From assembly GCA_964448105.1 (NCBI GenBank), contig CAYUVK010000010.1:8516-72515 (forward strand): a stretch of DNA of 64,000 nucleotides, written 5' to 3'. Shown here one piece after another: positions 1-9,169 of the stretch (its first letter is position 1; each line of letters opens with the position of its first letter). The stretch is from CAVQBP01 sp964448105. GTDB lineage: Bacteria > Bacteroidota > Ignavibacteria > Ignavibacteriales > Ignavibacteriaceae. The position numbers were made by a program, and so were the translations under genes. A model generated the notes under the pieces. That model saw only the letters and a program-made list of their open reading frames with translations, made no database searches and was not told where the DNA came from.

Positions 1-336
1 AAGTTTAGTCTTCAAATCAATTTTTGAAAGCACTGGAGAATCTTTGTATTTGCCGATTATTATTGTACCATCATTCTTTAAATTTGTTGATTCCGGAATA
101 GTCTCACCTAATAATCCGGTAAGCCCCTTTTGCAATTCATGTTTTGCCGCTTTAATTGTTGGAGATTCTCTGTTAATGTTTAGGGTTTTTATTGAATTCG
201 TGTATCCTTTCAAAACCTGTGGGTTGGAAATTAAATTATATTTTAACCATAGTTTATATCCATCATCGGCTTTTGTATAGTTACTAAATGAAACGAATAA
301 AACAAACAAAACAAAAATTATAGATTTCTTCTTCAT
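1..336 (-). CDS. Alpha-glucuronidase, GH67 family (N-terminal part, cut by window edge)
   Basis: The reading frame runs in from position 336 to the first base of the window without a stop, giving the first 112 residues of a longer protein. It opens with a hydrophobic signal peptide (MKKKSIIFVLFVLFV) and continues with DDGYKLWLKY and SPTIKAAKHELQKGLTGLLG, which match the N-terminal domain of family 67 alpha-glucuronidases. Those enzymes release 4-O-methyl-glucuronic acid from xylan oligosaccharides with inverting chemistry; the catalytic domain would lie outside the window. The signal peptide suggests export to periplasm or surface, which fits a xylan-using member of this group. Family call is from motif recognition; the catalytic residues cannot be seen. 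Confidence 0.85.
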   Translation of the reverse strand, partial: MKKKSIIFVLFVLFVSFSNYTKADDGYKLWLKYNLISNPQVLKGYTNSIKTLNINRESPTIKAAKHELQKGLTGLLGETIPESTNLKNDGTIIIGKYKDSPVLSKIDLKTKL

Positions 337-404
337 TTTAATCCTTATTGATTTTTAACAAACTTAGTTTTTCTAATGTTAATAAGCGGCCACTAAAAAC
401 ACAA

Positions 405-1103
405 TTATAATTTTTCAAAAGAAATAAATTCTTCAAGTTCTTTCTTTTCTGGAGTGTCCGGCCATTCAACAGGAATACCCAAAGGTGTTATACATACTCT
501 TGTATAATTATCAGGTATTTGTAAAACATCTTTTGTTACTTTTTCAGATATTGCATCTGTGATAAAAACAGTGCCGTAACCCAAAGCTCTTGCAGCCAGT
601 AATAAATATCCTGCAGCTAAAGGACCATCCCAATGGTTGTAACCAGGGAATGTTGAATTATTATCGGTTAGAATTACAATGTAAACCGGTGCAGATAGAT
701 AATTGTCGAATATCCCCGTAACCTTTTCTTTATATTCTTCAATAGATTCGGTTTTATTAGTACTATTTTCATATCTAGCTAGGGATTCATTTATACATGC
801 CTGTTTCATTTGTTGGATTTTATTTTTATCACGTATTACTAAAAACTTCCACGGCTGCTGATTCCCTGCAGTAGGCGCCATCCTGGCAGCATCTATTATT
901 TTAATTATATTTTCTTCAGGTATAGGATCGGGTTTAAATTTTCTAACGGATCTTCTCTTTTGAAAAACATCCCATATATTTGTAATCCTGTCAGCTGATT
1001 TATCTATTGAGTTTGGGGGGCTTGTAGTATTAGTGGTGGAATTTTCCTGGGCAAATAATAAAGATGCAGTAAGAAAGAATATGCAGAAAACAATAGTTTT
1101 CAT
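405..1103 (-). CDS. Nitroreductase family protein with signal peptide
   Basis: A 232-residue protein. After a clear cleavable signal peptide (MKTIVFCIFFLTASLLFAQE) and a Ser/Thr/Asn-rich linker comes a standard nitroreductase fold: KRRSVRKFKPDPIPEENI near residue 50, APTAGNQQPWKFLVI near residue 80, and GPLAAGYLLLAARALGYGT towards the C-terminus. These are the usual FMN-contact regions of NAD(P)H-dependent nitroreductases. The family is normally cytosolic, so the leader is unusual. No internal Met before the fold offers a shorter start, because the next one sits in the APTAGNQQPW segment. Substrate unknown; function assigned at family level only. Confidence 0.85.
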   Translation of the reverse strand: MKTIVFCIFFLTASLLFAQENSTTNTTSPPNSIDKSADRITNIWDVFQKRRSVRKFKPDPIPEENIIKIIDAARMAPTAGNQQPWKFLVIRDKNKIQQMKQACINESLARYENSTNKTESIEEYKEKVTGIFDNYLSAPVYIVILTDNNSTFPGYNHWDGPLAAGYLLLAARALGYGTVFITDAISEKVTKDVLQIPDNYTRVCITPLGIPVEWPDTPEKKELEEFISFEKL

Positions 1104-1214
1104 GTTTATCTCCGTTATTTAACTGGATAAAAATGGGTTTATTCATCAATCATTAACGAGATGCTGCTTTAATCTGATAAACAAAAGTAAAAATATTATT
1201 AATGATAATCATCT

Positions 1215-1670
1215 TTAGATTGGTTCAAGGATTTTTTCAATATGATGCTTTAAATGCCGGAGGTAATCTTCAATCACAAATTTCAATGTAACGGGATTTT
1301 CTTTACCGATATTGCAGGGATTATCTAAAACATTGCCGGGAAGGGCATCAATTAATTTGCTTATGTGAAGATTGTATTGGTAAAAATGCTCTACCAGGTC
1401 TGACCAGTTCATTTCATTATAGTGCTGAATTTCAACCCAGCGATCCTGGTTGTAAACAGGGAAATTTCCGGCGATATTTTGTGCCCCTCGAACGAAACGC
1501 TGATGGTTGTTGGAAGCTGAATCGATCAAGTGTCCGAGTATTTCCTTTTTTGACCATTTATTTGGATTTTCCTTTTTTCCTGCAGTCTCAGGAGAGATTT
1601 TTAATATCTCCGGTTTGGCAGCAGTAATAGCTTCTCTTATTTTTTCTGATGTTGAATTTTCATTTGACAT
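1215..1670 (-). CDS. DinB family protein
   Basis: A 151-residue protein with the four-helix DinB/YfiT pattern. WSKKEILGHLIDSASNNHQRF near residues 39-59 carries the first helix His, and DYLRHLKHHIEKIL at the C-terminus carries the second His pair. In this family these histidines bind a divalent metal and members act as thiol-dependent S-transferases or are uncharacterised. No signal peptide, so it should be cytosolic. A second DinB-type gene lies at 48513-48980. The start ATG at 1670 has the purine stretch AAAGGAAAA just upstream. Confidence 0.85.
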   Translation of the reverse strand: MSNENSTSEKIREAITAAKPEILKISPETAGKKENPNKWSKKEILGHLIDSASNNHQRFVRGAQNIAGNFPVYNQDRWVEIQHYNEMNWSDLVEHFYQYNLHISKLIDALPGNVLDNPCNIGKENPVTLKFVIEDYLRHLKHHIEKILEPI

Positions 1671-1801
1671 GAAATTTTCCTTTTAATTGAGATTAATTAT
1701 TGAATTGAAACTATACAAAATGATAAAATTTAATGGGTTTATCCAAAAAATATGGAATCAGTTTTAAAATTATAGAATAGATCCTCTAAAGATACTTATC
1801 A

Positions 1802-2155
1802 TTATTTTGAAGAATAGTATTCGAGTACATTCATGGCAAACCTTGCAGATGCAGTTCCCCGTCCGCCACTCATTTCAATTCCCACTTCGATTGATTCAAT
1901 TATTTCATCTTCGGCAGCTCCATCATTAAGAGCTTGCTTAATATGCCATTCCATACATGACTCACAATTAATTACAACGGAAATTCCTATGGCAATTAAT
2001 TCTTTTTGCTTTTTATTTAATTTACCGTCCTGGTATGTCTTCTGTTCCATATCCACAAAGGATTGATAGACTTTGGATCTCTTTAAAAAATAGGAATGTG
2101 CTTTTTTTCTGGTTGATACAATTTGTTCAATTTTTTCTTTATCTAAATTTTCCAT
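1802..2155 (-). CDS. Carboxymuconolactone decarboxylase / AhpD-like protein
   Basis: A 117-residue all-helical protein. The motif CESCMEWHIKQALNDGA near residues 64-80 is the CxxC-xxx-H signature of the AhpD-like family, in which the cysteine pair gives weak alkylhydroperoxidase or disulfide reductase activity. The C-terminal SGGRGTASARFAMNVLEYY is also typical of short family members. Cytosolic, probably a small homo-oligomer. It sits 30 nt downstream of the GNAT gene on the same strand and may be co-transcribed with it. True substrate unknown. Confidence 0.85.
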   Translation of the reverse strand: MENLDKEKIEQIVSTRKKAHSYFLKRSKVYQSFVDMEQKTYQDGKLNKKQKELIAIGISVVINCESCMEWHIKQALNDGAAEDEIIESIEVGIEMSGGRGTASARFAMNVLEYYSSK

Positions 2156-2185
2156 TTCTTATAACACTTGGTTATTAATAATTAA

Positions 2186-3001
2186 TTATCCGCAGTACCC
2201 GGCTGCTCGGTTAAAAATATATTTTGGCTGCCAGCTTACTTCTTTGCCTAGTACCATCCTGGGTGCCGTTGAATATGGCTGGCATCCTTTAGTCTTTAAA
2301 AAATCTAGAGCAGTTTTATTTTCCGATGGAATTATTGTTCTTGTTTTACCTAAGCTTAATTTAAATTTTAGCAGCTCCAAACCTGCTTCGGGAATTTTGG
2401 CAAAGATTAATCCGCTTCCCAGGTCAGGCAGGTATACTCCTTCAATATTATTTGATTTCTCTTTCTTATAAATCCAGCCTGTCGGTAAAAACCTTTTTAT
2501 GAATTCAAATCTTTTTTCTCCTGTTATTTCTTCATCAAACTTTTTCAACAAAAGAGAGTCATCTTCTTTAATCTTTTTAATGTTAATATCCCTTTCATAA
2601 ATCCGGAAATTTGATTCAACTTTAAAAAAATGATATTCTGAACTGACTTCGAAACCAATTTTTTTATAAATGTTTTTCCCCATTTCACTTGCAATTAATA
2701 ATTGACATGTACATCCTTTACTGTTGAAGTAATTTACCAAATGTTTTGTTATTTCATGTCCTATCCCTCTTCTTCTATATTCGGGGGGTACCAAAATGTT
2801 TCCCAGCCAGCCGACAGATTCATTTAAAATTCCGTTTCCAAATCCGACTATTTTATTATTCTGTTCTGCAACAATTGGATAGAAATAAGAATAACCGAAA
2901 TGAAATGAGATAAGATCGGGGAGATCCATGTTCCAATCTTCCGGCGGAAAATTTTTTAATAGATTTATTTCCGATTTTAATAGCTGTCTGATCTTAATCA
3001 T
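2186..3001 (-). CDS. GNAT N-acetyltransferase with C-terminal Acetyltransf_18-like half
   Basis: A 271-residue protein. Residues about 1-135 form a GNAT domain: NILVPPEYRRRGIGHEITKH is the acetyl-CoA pyrophosphate-binding motif A (RRRGIG), and NIYKKIGFE is motif B. The second half (about 140-260) resembles the Acetyltransf_18 domain found behind GNAT domains, with TIIPSENKTALDFLKTKG followed by PRMVLG. The protein ends in FNRAAGYCG. The acyl acceptor cannot be told from sequence. Cytosolic. It is the first gene of a probable short operon with the AhpD-like gene. Confidence 0.85.
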   Translation of the reverse strand: MIKIRQLLKSEINLLKNFPPEDWNMDLPDLISFHFGYSYFYPIVAEQNNKIVGFGNGILNESVGWLGNILVPPEYRRRGIGHEITKHLVNYFNSKGCTCQLLIASEMGKNIYKKIGFEVSSEYHFFKVESNFRIYERDINIKKIKEDDSLLLKKFDEEITGEKRFEFIKRFLPTGWIYKKEKSNNIEGVYLPDLGSGLIFAKIPEAGLELLKFKLSLGKTRTIIPSENKTALDFLKTKGCQPYSTAPRMVLGKEVSWQPKYIFNRAAGYCG

Positions 3002-3328
3002 TCTATTTGATTTTTTTTGATTATAAAAATGTGAAAAAAGAGCCCTTTAATCTGATTTTAAATCGATAGCCGGTTTGTAAATTAAATAGAAAAATTCATA
3101 AAAGACAAAGAAAAGCTTCTATTATCTCATAAAATGATTTATAAAAAAACTTGAAATTTCCTTGCCTATTAATAATAAAAAAAGTTTATTTGTAATGGAC
3201 ATGAGGAGTTTTGGGGAATGCGATTAAAAGTTTTGATCAACACTATTCTAAATTCTGAAAAATTTCAGACTAACTTCTCTTCATATTATTACAATCAAAA
3301 TATTATAATAAGAATAATAAGATAAATT
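3002..3328. other. Intergenic region between divergent genes, 327 bp
   Basis: AT-rich spacer between the GNAT gene (minus) and a small membrane gene (plus), so it should hold two outward promoters. No confident promoter box, RNA or conserved ORF was seen. The sequence TAAGATAAATTATG at the first plus-strand start resembles TTAGATAAATTATG at the next start (3815-3828). Confidence 0.5.
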
Positions 3329-3707
3329 ATGTCCAGATATATAAATTTACCTTTGGCATATGCTTTTCAAATAATTTGGTGTCTCACTTGGACTTTCATG
3401 GTATATTTATTTGGTTATAGAGGTATGGCATTTGGAGTTGTAGGGGCATTAAGACCAATAGTTTTAAAAATGGAGCGTATTTCAAAAAATGAATTGCCCC
3501 TGGAAACAGAATTACTTAATACTTTTATATTCTGTAATTACATTTTCCGGTCTGATCATCCTGTTTTATTTAATTGATATATCTTTGCTGCCCATGAATT
3601 TTGTTCCACTGAATAGACCAAATATATTTTTATCATTTCTTCCTATATTCTTGTTAGTGCACGGTATTATCGGGCTTATTTATCTATATGTTAATGCTAA
3701 GGAATAA
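3329..3707 (+). pseudogene. Small three-helix membrane protein, apparently frameshifted
   Basis: Two overlapping frames together read like one membrane protein of about 126 residues. The first frame (3329-3577) has the helix LAYAFQIIWCLTWTFMVYLF, then KMERISKNELPLE, and then turns into non-membrane sequence. The second frame (open from about 3489 to 3707) picks up with YLILLYSVITFSGLIILFYL and FLPIFLLVHGIIGLIYLYV. Joining them near 3500-3520 by a single-base shift restores three hydrophobic helices. This could be a real decayed gene, a sequencing error, or two short overlapping genes. No family was recognised. The next gene downstream is also a polytopic membrane protein. Confidence 0.45.
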
Positions 3708-3825
3708 TCATACTATTAAATCTAGAATGGCCATAAAAGTAATATATATTACAGCGTAATGAATTAGTTCTGAAATCAAAAACATGTGGTTGATTAATTT
3801 GCAAATAACATTAATTAGATAAATT

Positions 3826-4770
3826 ATGAGAGAAGATGGAAATATTGTAAACCAGTATCTTATTAATTTTATCGGCATAATTTTGATCATTATTGGAATT
3901 ATTACCGCTTTCTTTGCACCTTTGGAAATATACAGCTATTATTTTTTTACCGAAGGCGGCAGATTCTATTATGAAGGTTTTGGTTTCGGTTCATTTATGT
4001 TCGGCAGTATTGCTGTACAGATTATAGGTTATTACATAATTGCAGCAATATTTATCCCTCTTGGGTATGGACACTTAAAGAAAAAAAAATGGATTCAGAA
4101 GGTCTCTTTGACTTTCTTGTGGGTTTGGTTGATTATCGGACTTCCAATTTTAGCCTTCTTTCTATTTGTCTTTGTCTCTACAAAACAGCCTTCGGTTTTA
4201 ATTGTTTTATTTAGCATTATCCTTTGCATCCTGCTTTATACATTAATTCCTTATCTTTTAATAAAATTTTATAAAAGCAAGACTACTTCGTTAATATTAC
4301 TTAACAATGAGAATAATTTTAATATAATTCGAAAATATCCGGTTCCATTATTAGTAATTATCACATTATATTTATTCTATATTTTAGTACTCCATCTTTT
4401 ACTTTTATTCAAGGGTATTTTTCCATTCTTTGGTAACTGGTTATTTGGTATTGAAGGAGCAATAACTATTACAATATCAATATTGTACCTAATAGCACTT
4501 ATTGTCGGGACAATAAATTATAAGTTGTTATCCTGGTGGGCATCAGTAATATATTTTAGTTTTTTCATAATATCTTTAATTATAACATTATTTTCATCGA
4601 ATTTAACAGAAATTATTACAATATTAAAATTTCCCCCAACAGAAGCTAACGCGTTATTGAATATACCATTGGAGAGTATTCATTTATCTTTAATTTTCGG
4701 CATCCCATTAATTTTAACAATTGGATTAACTATTTATTCAAGAAAGTATTTTATAAAGTTAAGACTATAA
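3826..4770 (+). CDS. Polytopic membrane protein of unknown function
   Basis: A 314-residue very hydrophobic protein with about eight predicted transmembrane helices, for example FIGIILIIIGIITAFFAP near residue 15, VSLTFLWVWLIIGLPILAFF near 93 and a last one at LSLIFGIPLILTIGLTIY. Short charged loops (HLKKKKW, KFYKSKT) separate the helices. No transporter, peptidase or kinase motif was recognised, so function is unknown. It follows the small membrane gene at 3329-3707 by 118 bp on the same strand, and both starts share the context AGATAAATTATG. Confidence 0.7.
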   Translation: MREDGNIVNQYLINFIGIILIIIGIITAFFAPLEIYSYYFFTEGGRFYYEGFGFGSFMFGSIAVQIIGYYIIAAIFIPLGYGHLKKKKWIQKVSLTFLWVWLIIGLPILAFFLFVFVSTKQPSVLIVLFSIILCILLYTLIPYLLIKFYKSKTTSLILLNNENNFNIIRKYPVPLLVIITLYLFYILVLHLLLLFKGIFPFFGNWLFGIEGAITITISILYLIALIVGTINYKLLSWWASVIYFSFFIISLIITLFSSNLTEIITILKFPPTEANALLNIPLESIHLSLIFGIPLILTIGLTIYSRKYFIKLRL

Positions 4771-4824
4771 ATATGAAACAAATAGAATAAAACTAATCAA
4801 TGATTTTTTTCTTAAAGCTTGGAT

Positions 4825-4850
4825 AAAAATTCATTTAATCAAGAATTTTT
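4825..4850. terminator. Candidate bidirectional AT-rich terminator
   Basis: AAAAATTC and GAATTTTT form an 8-bp stem around a 10-nt loop, with TTATTTT following on the plus strand. It lies between the convergent ends of the membrane protein gene and dsbD. The stem is AT-rich, so this is a weak candidate. Confidence 0.3.
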
Positions 4851-4874
4851 TATTTTGTAATATCGTTCTGGAAT

Positions 4875-6641
4875 TCAATCAACATTTTTAATAATTTTAT
4901 AGAACTCATCTGCATTAACAAAACCGGTAATTCTTTTCACTTCATCCCCTTTTTTATTAAGAATTAGAACCGTAGGAACTCCGACAATATTGAATTTATT
5001 TCTTAATGATTCTACTTCGGGAGATAATGATTTTGTCATATCTGCTTTTAATGTAATATATTCTTTAGAAGCTTTTATAACATTCGGATTTGAAAAAGTA
5101 GATGCATCAAGCTCTTTGCAGGGTATGCACCAATCGGCATAAAAGTCAATTATAATTGGCTTATCGGTATTAGATAGTGCAATATTATTCGAGTAATGCC
5201 GCCAGTCGATTGATTGTTTTTCGGATGGGATTAAAGCATAAACAGCAACCAGGATTAAAATTACTGAAAAGGCTATTTTAAAAATTCTAAATACTTTAAC
5301 CTTATTAGCTAATTTATCAACAAACAAAAGATATAAAGCTGCTAAAATCATATAAACCGGCAGAACAAAACCGGAAAATGATTCCGGCAGTATTGGGACA
5401 AGAAAATAAATTGCCATTCCAAGAAGTATAAATCCGAAAACATGTTTTACACCATCCATCCATTCACCGGCTCTCGGCAGCTTTTTAATTTTACCTGAAA
5501 ATATTGCTAGGAATAGATAAGGAAATCCTAATCCAAGCGATAAAACAAAAAACATTAAAAAGCCGTAAAGAGGATCTCCTTTTGCAGCAACATAGGTTAC
5601 CAATCCTAAAACAAAGGGACCGATGCAGGGAGCGGCAACAATTCCCATTGTTAAGCCCATAAAGAAAGCACCGTACAATCCACCCTTTGCACCTCCGGCT
5701 TTTGCAACTAAAGCATTAGGCAGTTTAAACTCGTATACGCCAAACATGCTTAATGAAAGAATTACAAAGACCAGGGCAACAAAAATTATTACAAAAGTAT
5801 TTTGAAGCAGTGAGCCGAAGACTGACCCGGTTAATGATGTAACTACTCCAATTACGGAATATGTAATCGACATTCCGACCAGGAACATCAATCCCATAAA
5901 GAAAAGCTTTTTTGTGCTTCCTTCGCTCTGCCCGCCGAAGTAGCCAATTGTAATAGGGATAAGGGGATAAACACACGGTGTTAGATTTAAAGCTAGTCCG
6001 CCGAGAAAAACAAAAATTAATCCGAGCAATAAACCCGAACTTTGTAAAGTGGAAGAAATTGAATTGCTACTGCTTTCATTATTTGAAGCTAATGAAGAGT
6101 AGCTTAAATCAATATCTTTAAAAATATCCTGGTTGATTTCACTTATGGCCGAGGTACTTTTTGCAACTTCAATGTTAATTGTGTCTTTCACTGAGGTCGG
6201 AGGTAAACATGTTGCATTATTGCACGCTTGATAATTTAATGTAACAACAACCGGGTGTTCTCCCGGGGACAAATTTTTATTAACTTTAACAAGACTTGCT
6301 ATTAAAATATCGTCCTGCCATACAGATAAAGGATTATCTGAAAAAGCTAATATTAAATCATGTGCCTTCGGATATAAAGTCTTCTCTATATTAAAATCTT
6401 TATTTTCTATTGTCAACTTAGTAGGGATAAGATAATCATCGTACGGTTTGTTGGAATTAATATGCCACGAGCTGTCAATCTTTGCTTTCACAGCTAATTT
6501 TATTTCGCCGCCTGGGTAAACTTTATCGAAAGATCTATATGTTTTAATCTTTACTAGATTATTCTTTATACCGAATTGGGGATAGCTTAATGAGGTAAAA
6601 AATAAAACGGCAAATAATAATATTGATAATTTCGTTTTCAT
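4875..6641 (-). CDS. dsbD: Thiol:disulfide interchange protein DsbD
   Basis: A 588-residue inner-membrane electron carrier that passes reducing power from cytosolic thioredoxin to periplasmic thiol proteins. The order of parts is: signal peptide, periplasmic N-terminal domain with the Cys pair in ACNNATCLPP, a central membrane domain of about eight helices with LTPCVYPLIPITIGYFGG and VAAPCIGPFVLGL (one redox Cys each), and a C-terminal thioredoxin-like domain with YADWCIPCKE (CxxC at residues 505-508). All six redox cysteines of the family are present and length is normal. It starts 14 nt after nadE ends, so the two are probably one transcript. No clear Shine-Dalgarno precedes the ATG. Confidence 0.95.
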   Translation of the reverse strand: MKTKLSILLFAVLFFTSLSYPQFGIKNNLVKIKTYRSFDKVYPGGEIKLAVKAKIDSSWHINSNKPYDDYLIPTKLTIENKDFNIEKTLYPKAHDLILAFSDNPLSVWQDDILIASLVKVNKNLSPGEHPVVVTLNYQACNNATCLPPTSVKDTINIEVAKSTSAISEINQDIFKDIDLSYSSLASNNESSSNSISSTLQSSGLLLGLIFVFLGGLALNLTPCVYPLIPITIGYFGGQSEGSTKKLFFMGLMFLVGMSITYSVIGVVTSLTGSVFGSLLQNTFVIIFVALVFVILSLSMFGVYEFKLPNALVAKAGGAKGGLYGAFFMGLTMGIVAAPCIGPFVLGLVTYVAAKGDPLYGFLMFFVLSLGLGFPYLFLAIFSGKIKKLPRAGEWMDGVKHVFGFILLGMAIYFLVPILPESFSGFVLPVYMILAALYLLFVDKLANKVKVFRIFKIAFSVILILVAVYALIPSEKQSIDWRHYSNNIALSNTDKPIIIDFYADWCIPCKELDASTFSNPNVIKASKEYITLKADMTKSLSPEVESLRNKFNIVGVPTVLILNKKGDEVKRITGFVNADEFYKIIKNVD

Positions 6642-6655
6642 AATTATAATTTATG

Positions 6656-8323
6656 TTATTTAACAATTGGTGCCGGCTGCGGCATATTTTTTCTCCAGCC
6701 TTGAACAATCGGGTACCTTCTTCCAAACCCGAAGGCCTTTTTCGAAACTCTTAAAGCAGGAGCAGCCTGTTTTCTTTTAAATTCGTTTAAATCGACTAAT
6801 CTCAAAACATCTCTCACTACATTTTCATCCCCGATAATTTCGGATATTTCTTTAAATTCTTTATTCTCTTCCAGATACATTTTTAATATCCTATCAAGTA
6901 AATGATAAGGCGGAAGAGAATCCTCATCTTTCTGTTCATGTTTTAATTCTGCAGAGGGAGCTTTTGTAATTATTTCCTGAGGAATTATTTCTTTATCCCT
7001 ATTTATATAGTTGACTATTTTATAAACATCGGTTTTATACACATCCGCGATTACTGCAAGACCGCCACTCATATCTCCGTAAAGCGTGCAATATCCGACT
7101 GCCATTTCCGATTTATTTCCTGTGGTTAACAGCAGGTAACTAAATTTGTTGGTAAATGCCATTAAATAAATGCTTCTAATTCTTGCCTGAATATTTTCTT
7201 CCGTAATATTCATCGGTAAATTTTTAAAAGCCGGTTCAAGCATTTCCAGAGCCTTATCAAAAACAGGTTGAATTGAAATATTTTCAGATGAGATGCCTAA
7301 ATTCTTAATTAGTTTCTCCGCATCTTTTATACTCCCTTCGGTTGAATATTGAGAGGGCATAAGAATTACATGAACGTTTTCTTTACCCAAAGCCTGAACT
7401 GCAATATAAGCAATAAGTGCGGAATCAATACCGCCGCTTAATCCTAAAACAACTTCTTTAAATTTTAATTTATCACAGTACTCTTTTACTCCGAATATCA
7501 ATGCCGAAAGCACTTCTTTTTCAAAACTTTCTTCTGATTTATCTATCGAAGTATATTTTTTGTCCGTATCAAAAATGAAATAGTCTTCATTATAGATATC
7601 GCCAAGCAAAACCAGTTCACCTTTTTTATTAAAGCACATACTTGCACCGTCAAAAATTAATTCTGTTTGTGCTCCAACTGTACAGACATAAGCCAAAGGA
7701 ATATTTTCATTCTTTGTCAGCACGGAAAGCATCTCTTTTCTCTGCTCTCTTTTGCCGTAAGAATAAGGGCTTGCGGAAATATTAACCAAAATGGTAGCAC
7801 CTTTTTCTATTATTTTCTTTACCGGGTCCGTGCTGTATCTTCTTTTATACCAGTAATCGGCATCATTCCAGATATCTTCACAAATTGATATTCCCAGTTT
7901 TTCTCCTTTAAATTCATAAGTAAAAATATCCTTTGCCGGATCGAAATATCTCATTTCATCAAAAACATCATAATTTGGAATTAAAGATTTATGCTGGACA
8001 AATTGGATTTTACCATTATAACATAAAACAGCAGAGTTGTGAATATCTGTTCCAATCCTATCATTATCTTCGGTAATGGTTCCAAAAATTAATCCGGTTC
8101 CTGATGTAATTCCGGCAATCTCATTGGATGCAGCAGAAACCGCATTTCTGAATTCCTCCTTTTCAACTAAATCCAAAGGAGGATATCCGATAAGTGCCAA
8201 TTCCGGGAATATCACCAGGTCAGCTCCATCATTTATTCCTTTTTGATAGCCTTCTAAGATTTTCTTTTTATTGAATTCCAGATCACCAATTATTGTATTT
8301 ATCTGACAAAGTGCTATTTTCAT
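6656..8323 (-). CDS. nadE: Glutamine-dependent NAD+ synthetase
   Basis: A 555-residue cytosolic enzyme that makes NAD+ from deamido-NAD+, ATP and glutamine. The N-terminal carbon-nitrogen hydrolase (glutaminase) domain shows the Glu-Lys-Cys triad in FPELALIGYPP (E41), HKSLIPNYDVFDE (K112) and GISICEDIW (C148). The C-terminal synthetase domain has the ATP pyrophosphatase loop LGLSGGIDSALIA (about 294-306), TTGNKSEMAVGY and the final FGRRYPIVQGWR. Length is usual for the two-domain form. AAGGA precedes the ATG at a good distance. It leads a likely nadE-dsbD operon. Confidence 0.97.
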   Translation of the reverse strand: MKIALCQINTIIGDLEFNKKKILEGYQKGINDGADLVIFPELALIGYPPLDLVEKEEFRNAVSAASNEIAGITSGTGLIFGTITEDNDRIGTDIHNSAVLCYNGKIQFVQHKSLIPNYDVFDEMRYFDPAKDIFTYEFKGEKLGISICEDIWNDADYWYKRRYSTDPVKKIIEKGATILVNISASPYSYGKREQRKEMLSVLTKNENIPLAYVCTVGAQTELIFDGASMCFNKKGELVLLGDIYNEDYFIFDTDKKYTSIDKSEESFEKEVLSALIFGVKEYCDKLKFKEVVLGLSGGIDSALIAYIAVQALGKENVHVILMPSQYSTEGSIKDAEKLIKNLGISSENISIQPVFDKALEMLEPAFKNLPMNITEENIQARIRSIYLMAFTNKFSYLLLTTGNKSEMAVGYCTLYGDMSGGLAVIADVYKTDVYKIVNYINRDKEIIPQEIITKAPSAELKHEQKDEDSLPPYHLLDRILKMYLEENKEFKEISEIIGDENVVRDVLRLVDLNEFKRKQAAPALRVSKKAFGFGRRYPIVQGWRKNMPQPAPIVK

Positions 8324-8478
8324 CTTGATCCTTTTGCGGATATGTAAATCTTTTCCACAAAAATATAAAAGTAATCAAGTTCTTACAATGCAAGATAATT
8401 AGAGTAAATCACAAATCGGTCGATTTTGAATAAAGAAGATTCACGAAATTATAACGTAATTATAAAAGAGTAAGTTCA

Positions 8479-8516
8479 AGAGCATGCAACCATACCGATC
8501 ATGCATCCATGCGATG
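8479..8516 (-). repeat. Degenerate 8-bp tandem repeat, GCATGNNN type
   Basis: Read on the minus strand, four units begin with GCATG or a near match: plus-strand positions 8508-8512, 8500-8504, 8491-8495 (one mismatch) and 8483-8487, spaced 8, 9 and 8 bp. It lies in the promoter-side gap between nadE and the PspC gene. The same repeat type, cleaner, is at 62045-62076. Confidence 0.5.
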
Positions 8517-8712
8517 TTGGTTGTTTTACACTCTAATTTTACTTCATTAATCCAATTTTTGGTAAAAAATATAATAATAGATTTAATTCCATCTATAAGT
8601 GTGGTTTTCCGCAATTCAAACTTTTTTACCGGCAATAATATTTCATTACAAGATCCCGAATTTTTTTATTAAAATTACATTGGAAATTGTAAGTTTAAAT
8701 TAAGTTACTAAA

Positions 8713-9168
8713 ATGAACAAAAAATTATATCGTTCCAGGAAAGATAAAATGATTGGCGGGGTAGCAGGTGGTTTGGGCGAATATTTTGATATTGATCCTA
8801 CACTTGTTAGAATAATATTCATTGTTTCTCTTTTTTTAGGCGGATCCGGTATTTTAGCGTATATTATTCTTTGGATTGTAGTTCCCGAAGAACCCTGGGC
8901 ATTTTATATGGGAAAAGGTGAAGAAAAAAAAGAAGAAGGTGAAGCACCTAACTTTTCTCAAACAAATACAAATACAAATACAGAGTATCAAAGAAGTATT
9001 GATGAGCGAAGACAGAAAAGATCTACAATAACCGGTGTCATTTTAGTTGTTTTAGGTTTGATCTTTTTAGCGGATAATTTTATTCCGCGGATTCACTTTT
9101 CCGATTTCTTCCCTTTAATTCTTATTGCTGTGGGAATAGGATTACTAATTAATTCAAAAATAAATTAA
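8713..9168 (+). CDS. PspC domain-containing membrane protein
   Basis: A 151-residue protein. Residues about 3-62 are a canonical PspC domain: LYRSRKDKMIGGVAGGLGEY then FDIDPTLVRIIFIVSLFLGG and YIILWIVVPEEP. A polar linker rich in Asn-Thr repeats (NTNTNTE, about 86-91) follows, then two hydrophobic segments (ITGVILVVLGLIFLADNFIP and FFPLILIAVGIGLLI) of the LiaF/DUF5668 type. PspC proteins sense or transmit envelope stress. The next gene starts 1 nt after this stop, so the pair is surely co-transcribed. Specific signal unknown. Confidence 0.9.
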   Translation: MNKKLYRSRKDKMIGGVAGGLGEYFDIDPTLVRIIFIVSLFLGGSGILAYIILWIVVPEEPWAFYMGKGEEKKEEGEAPNFSQTNTNTNTEYQRSIDERRQKRSTITGVILVVLGLIFLADNFIPRIHFSDFFPLILIAVGIGLLINSKIN

Positions 9169-9169
9169 T

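Noticed and set aside
8441..8672. Two overlapping short frames on both strands upstream of the PspC gene
   Set aside because: No ribosome site or recognisable sequence, and they overlap the tandem octamer repeat.
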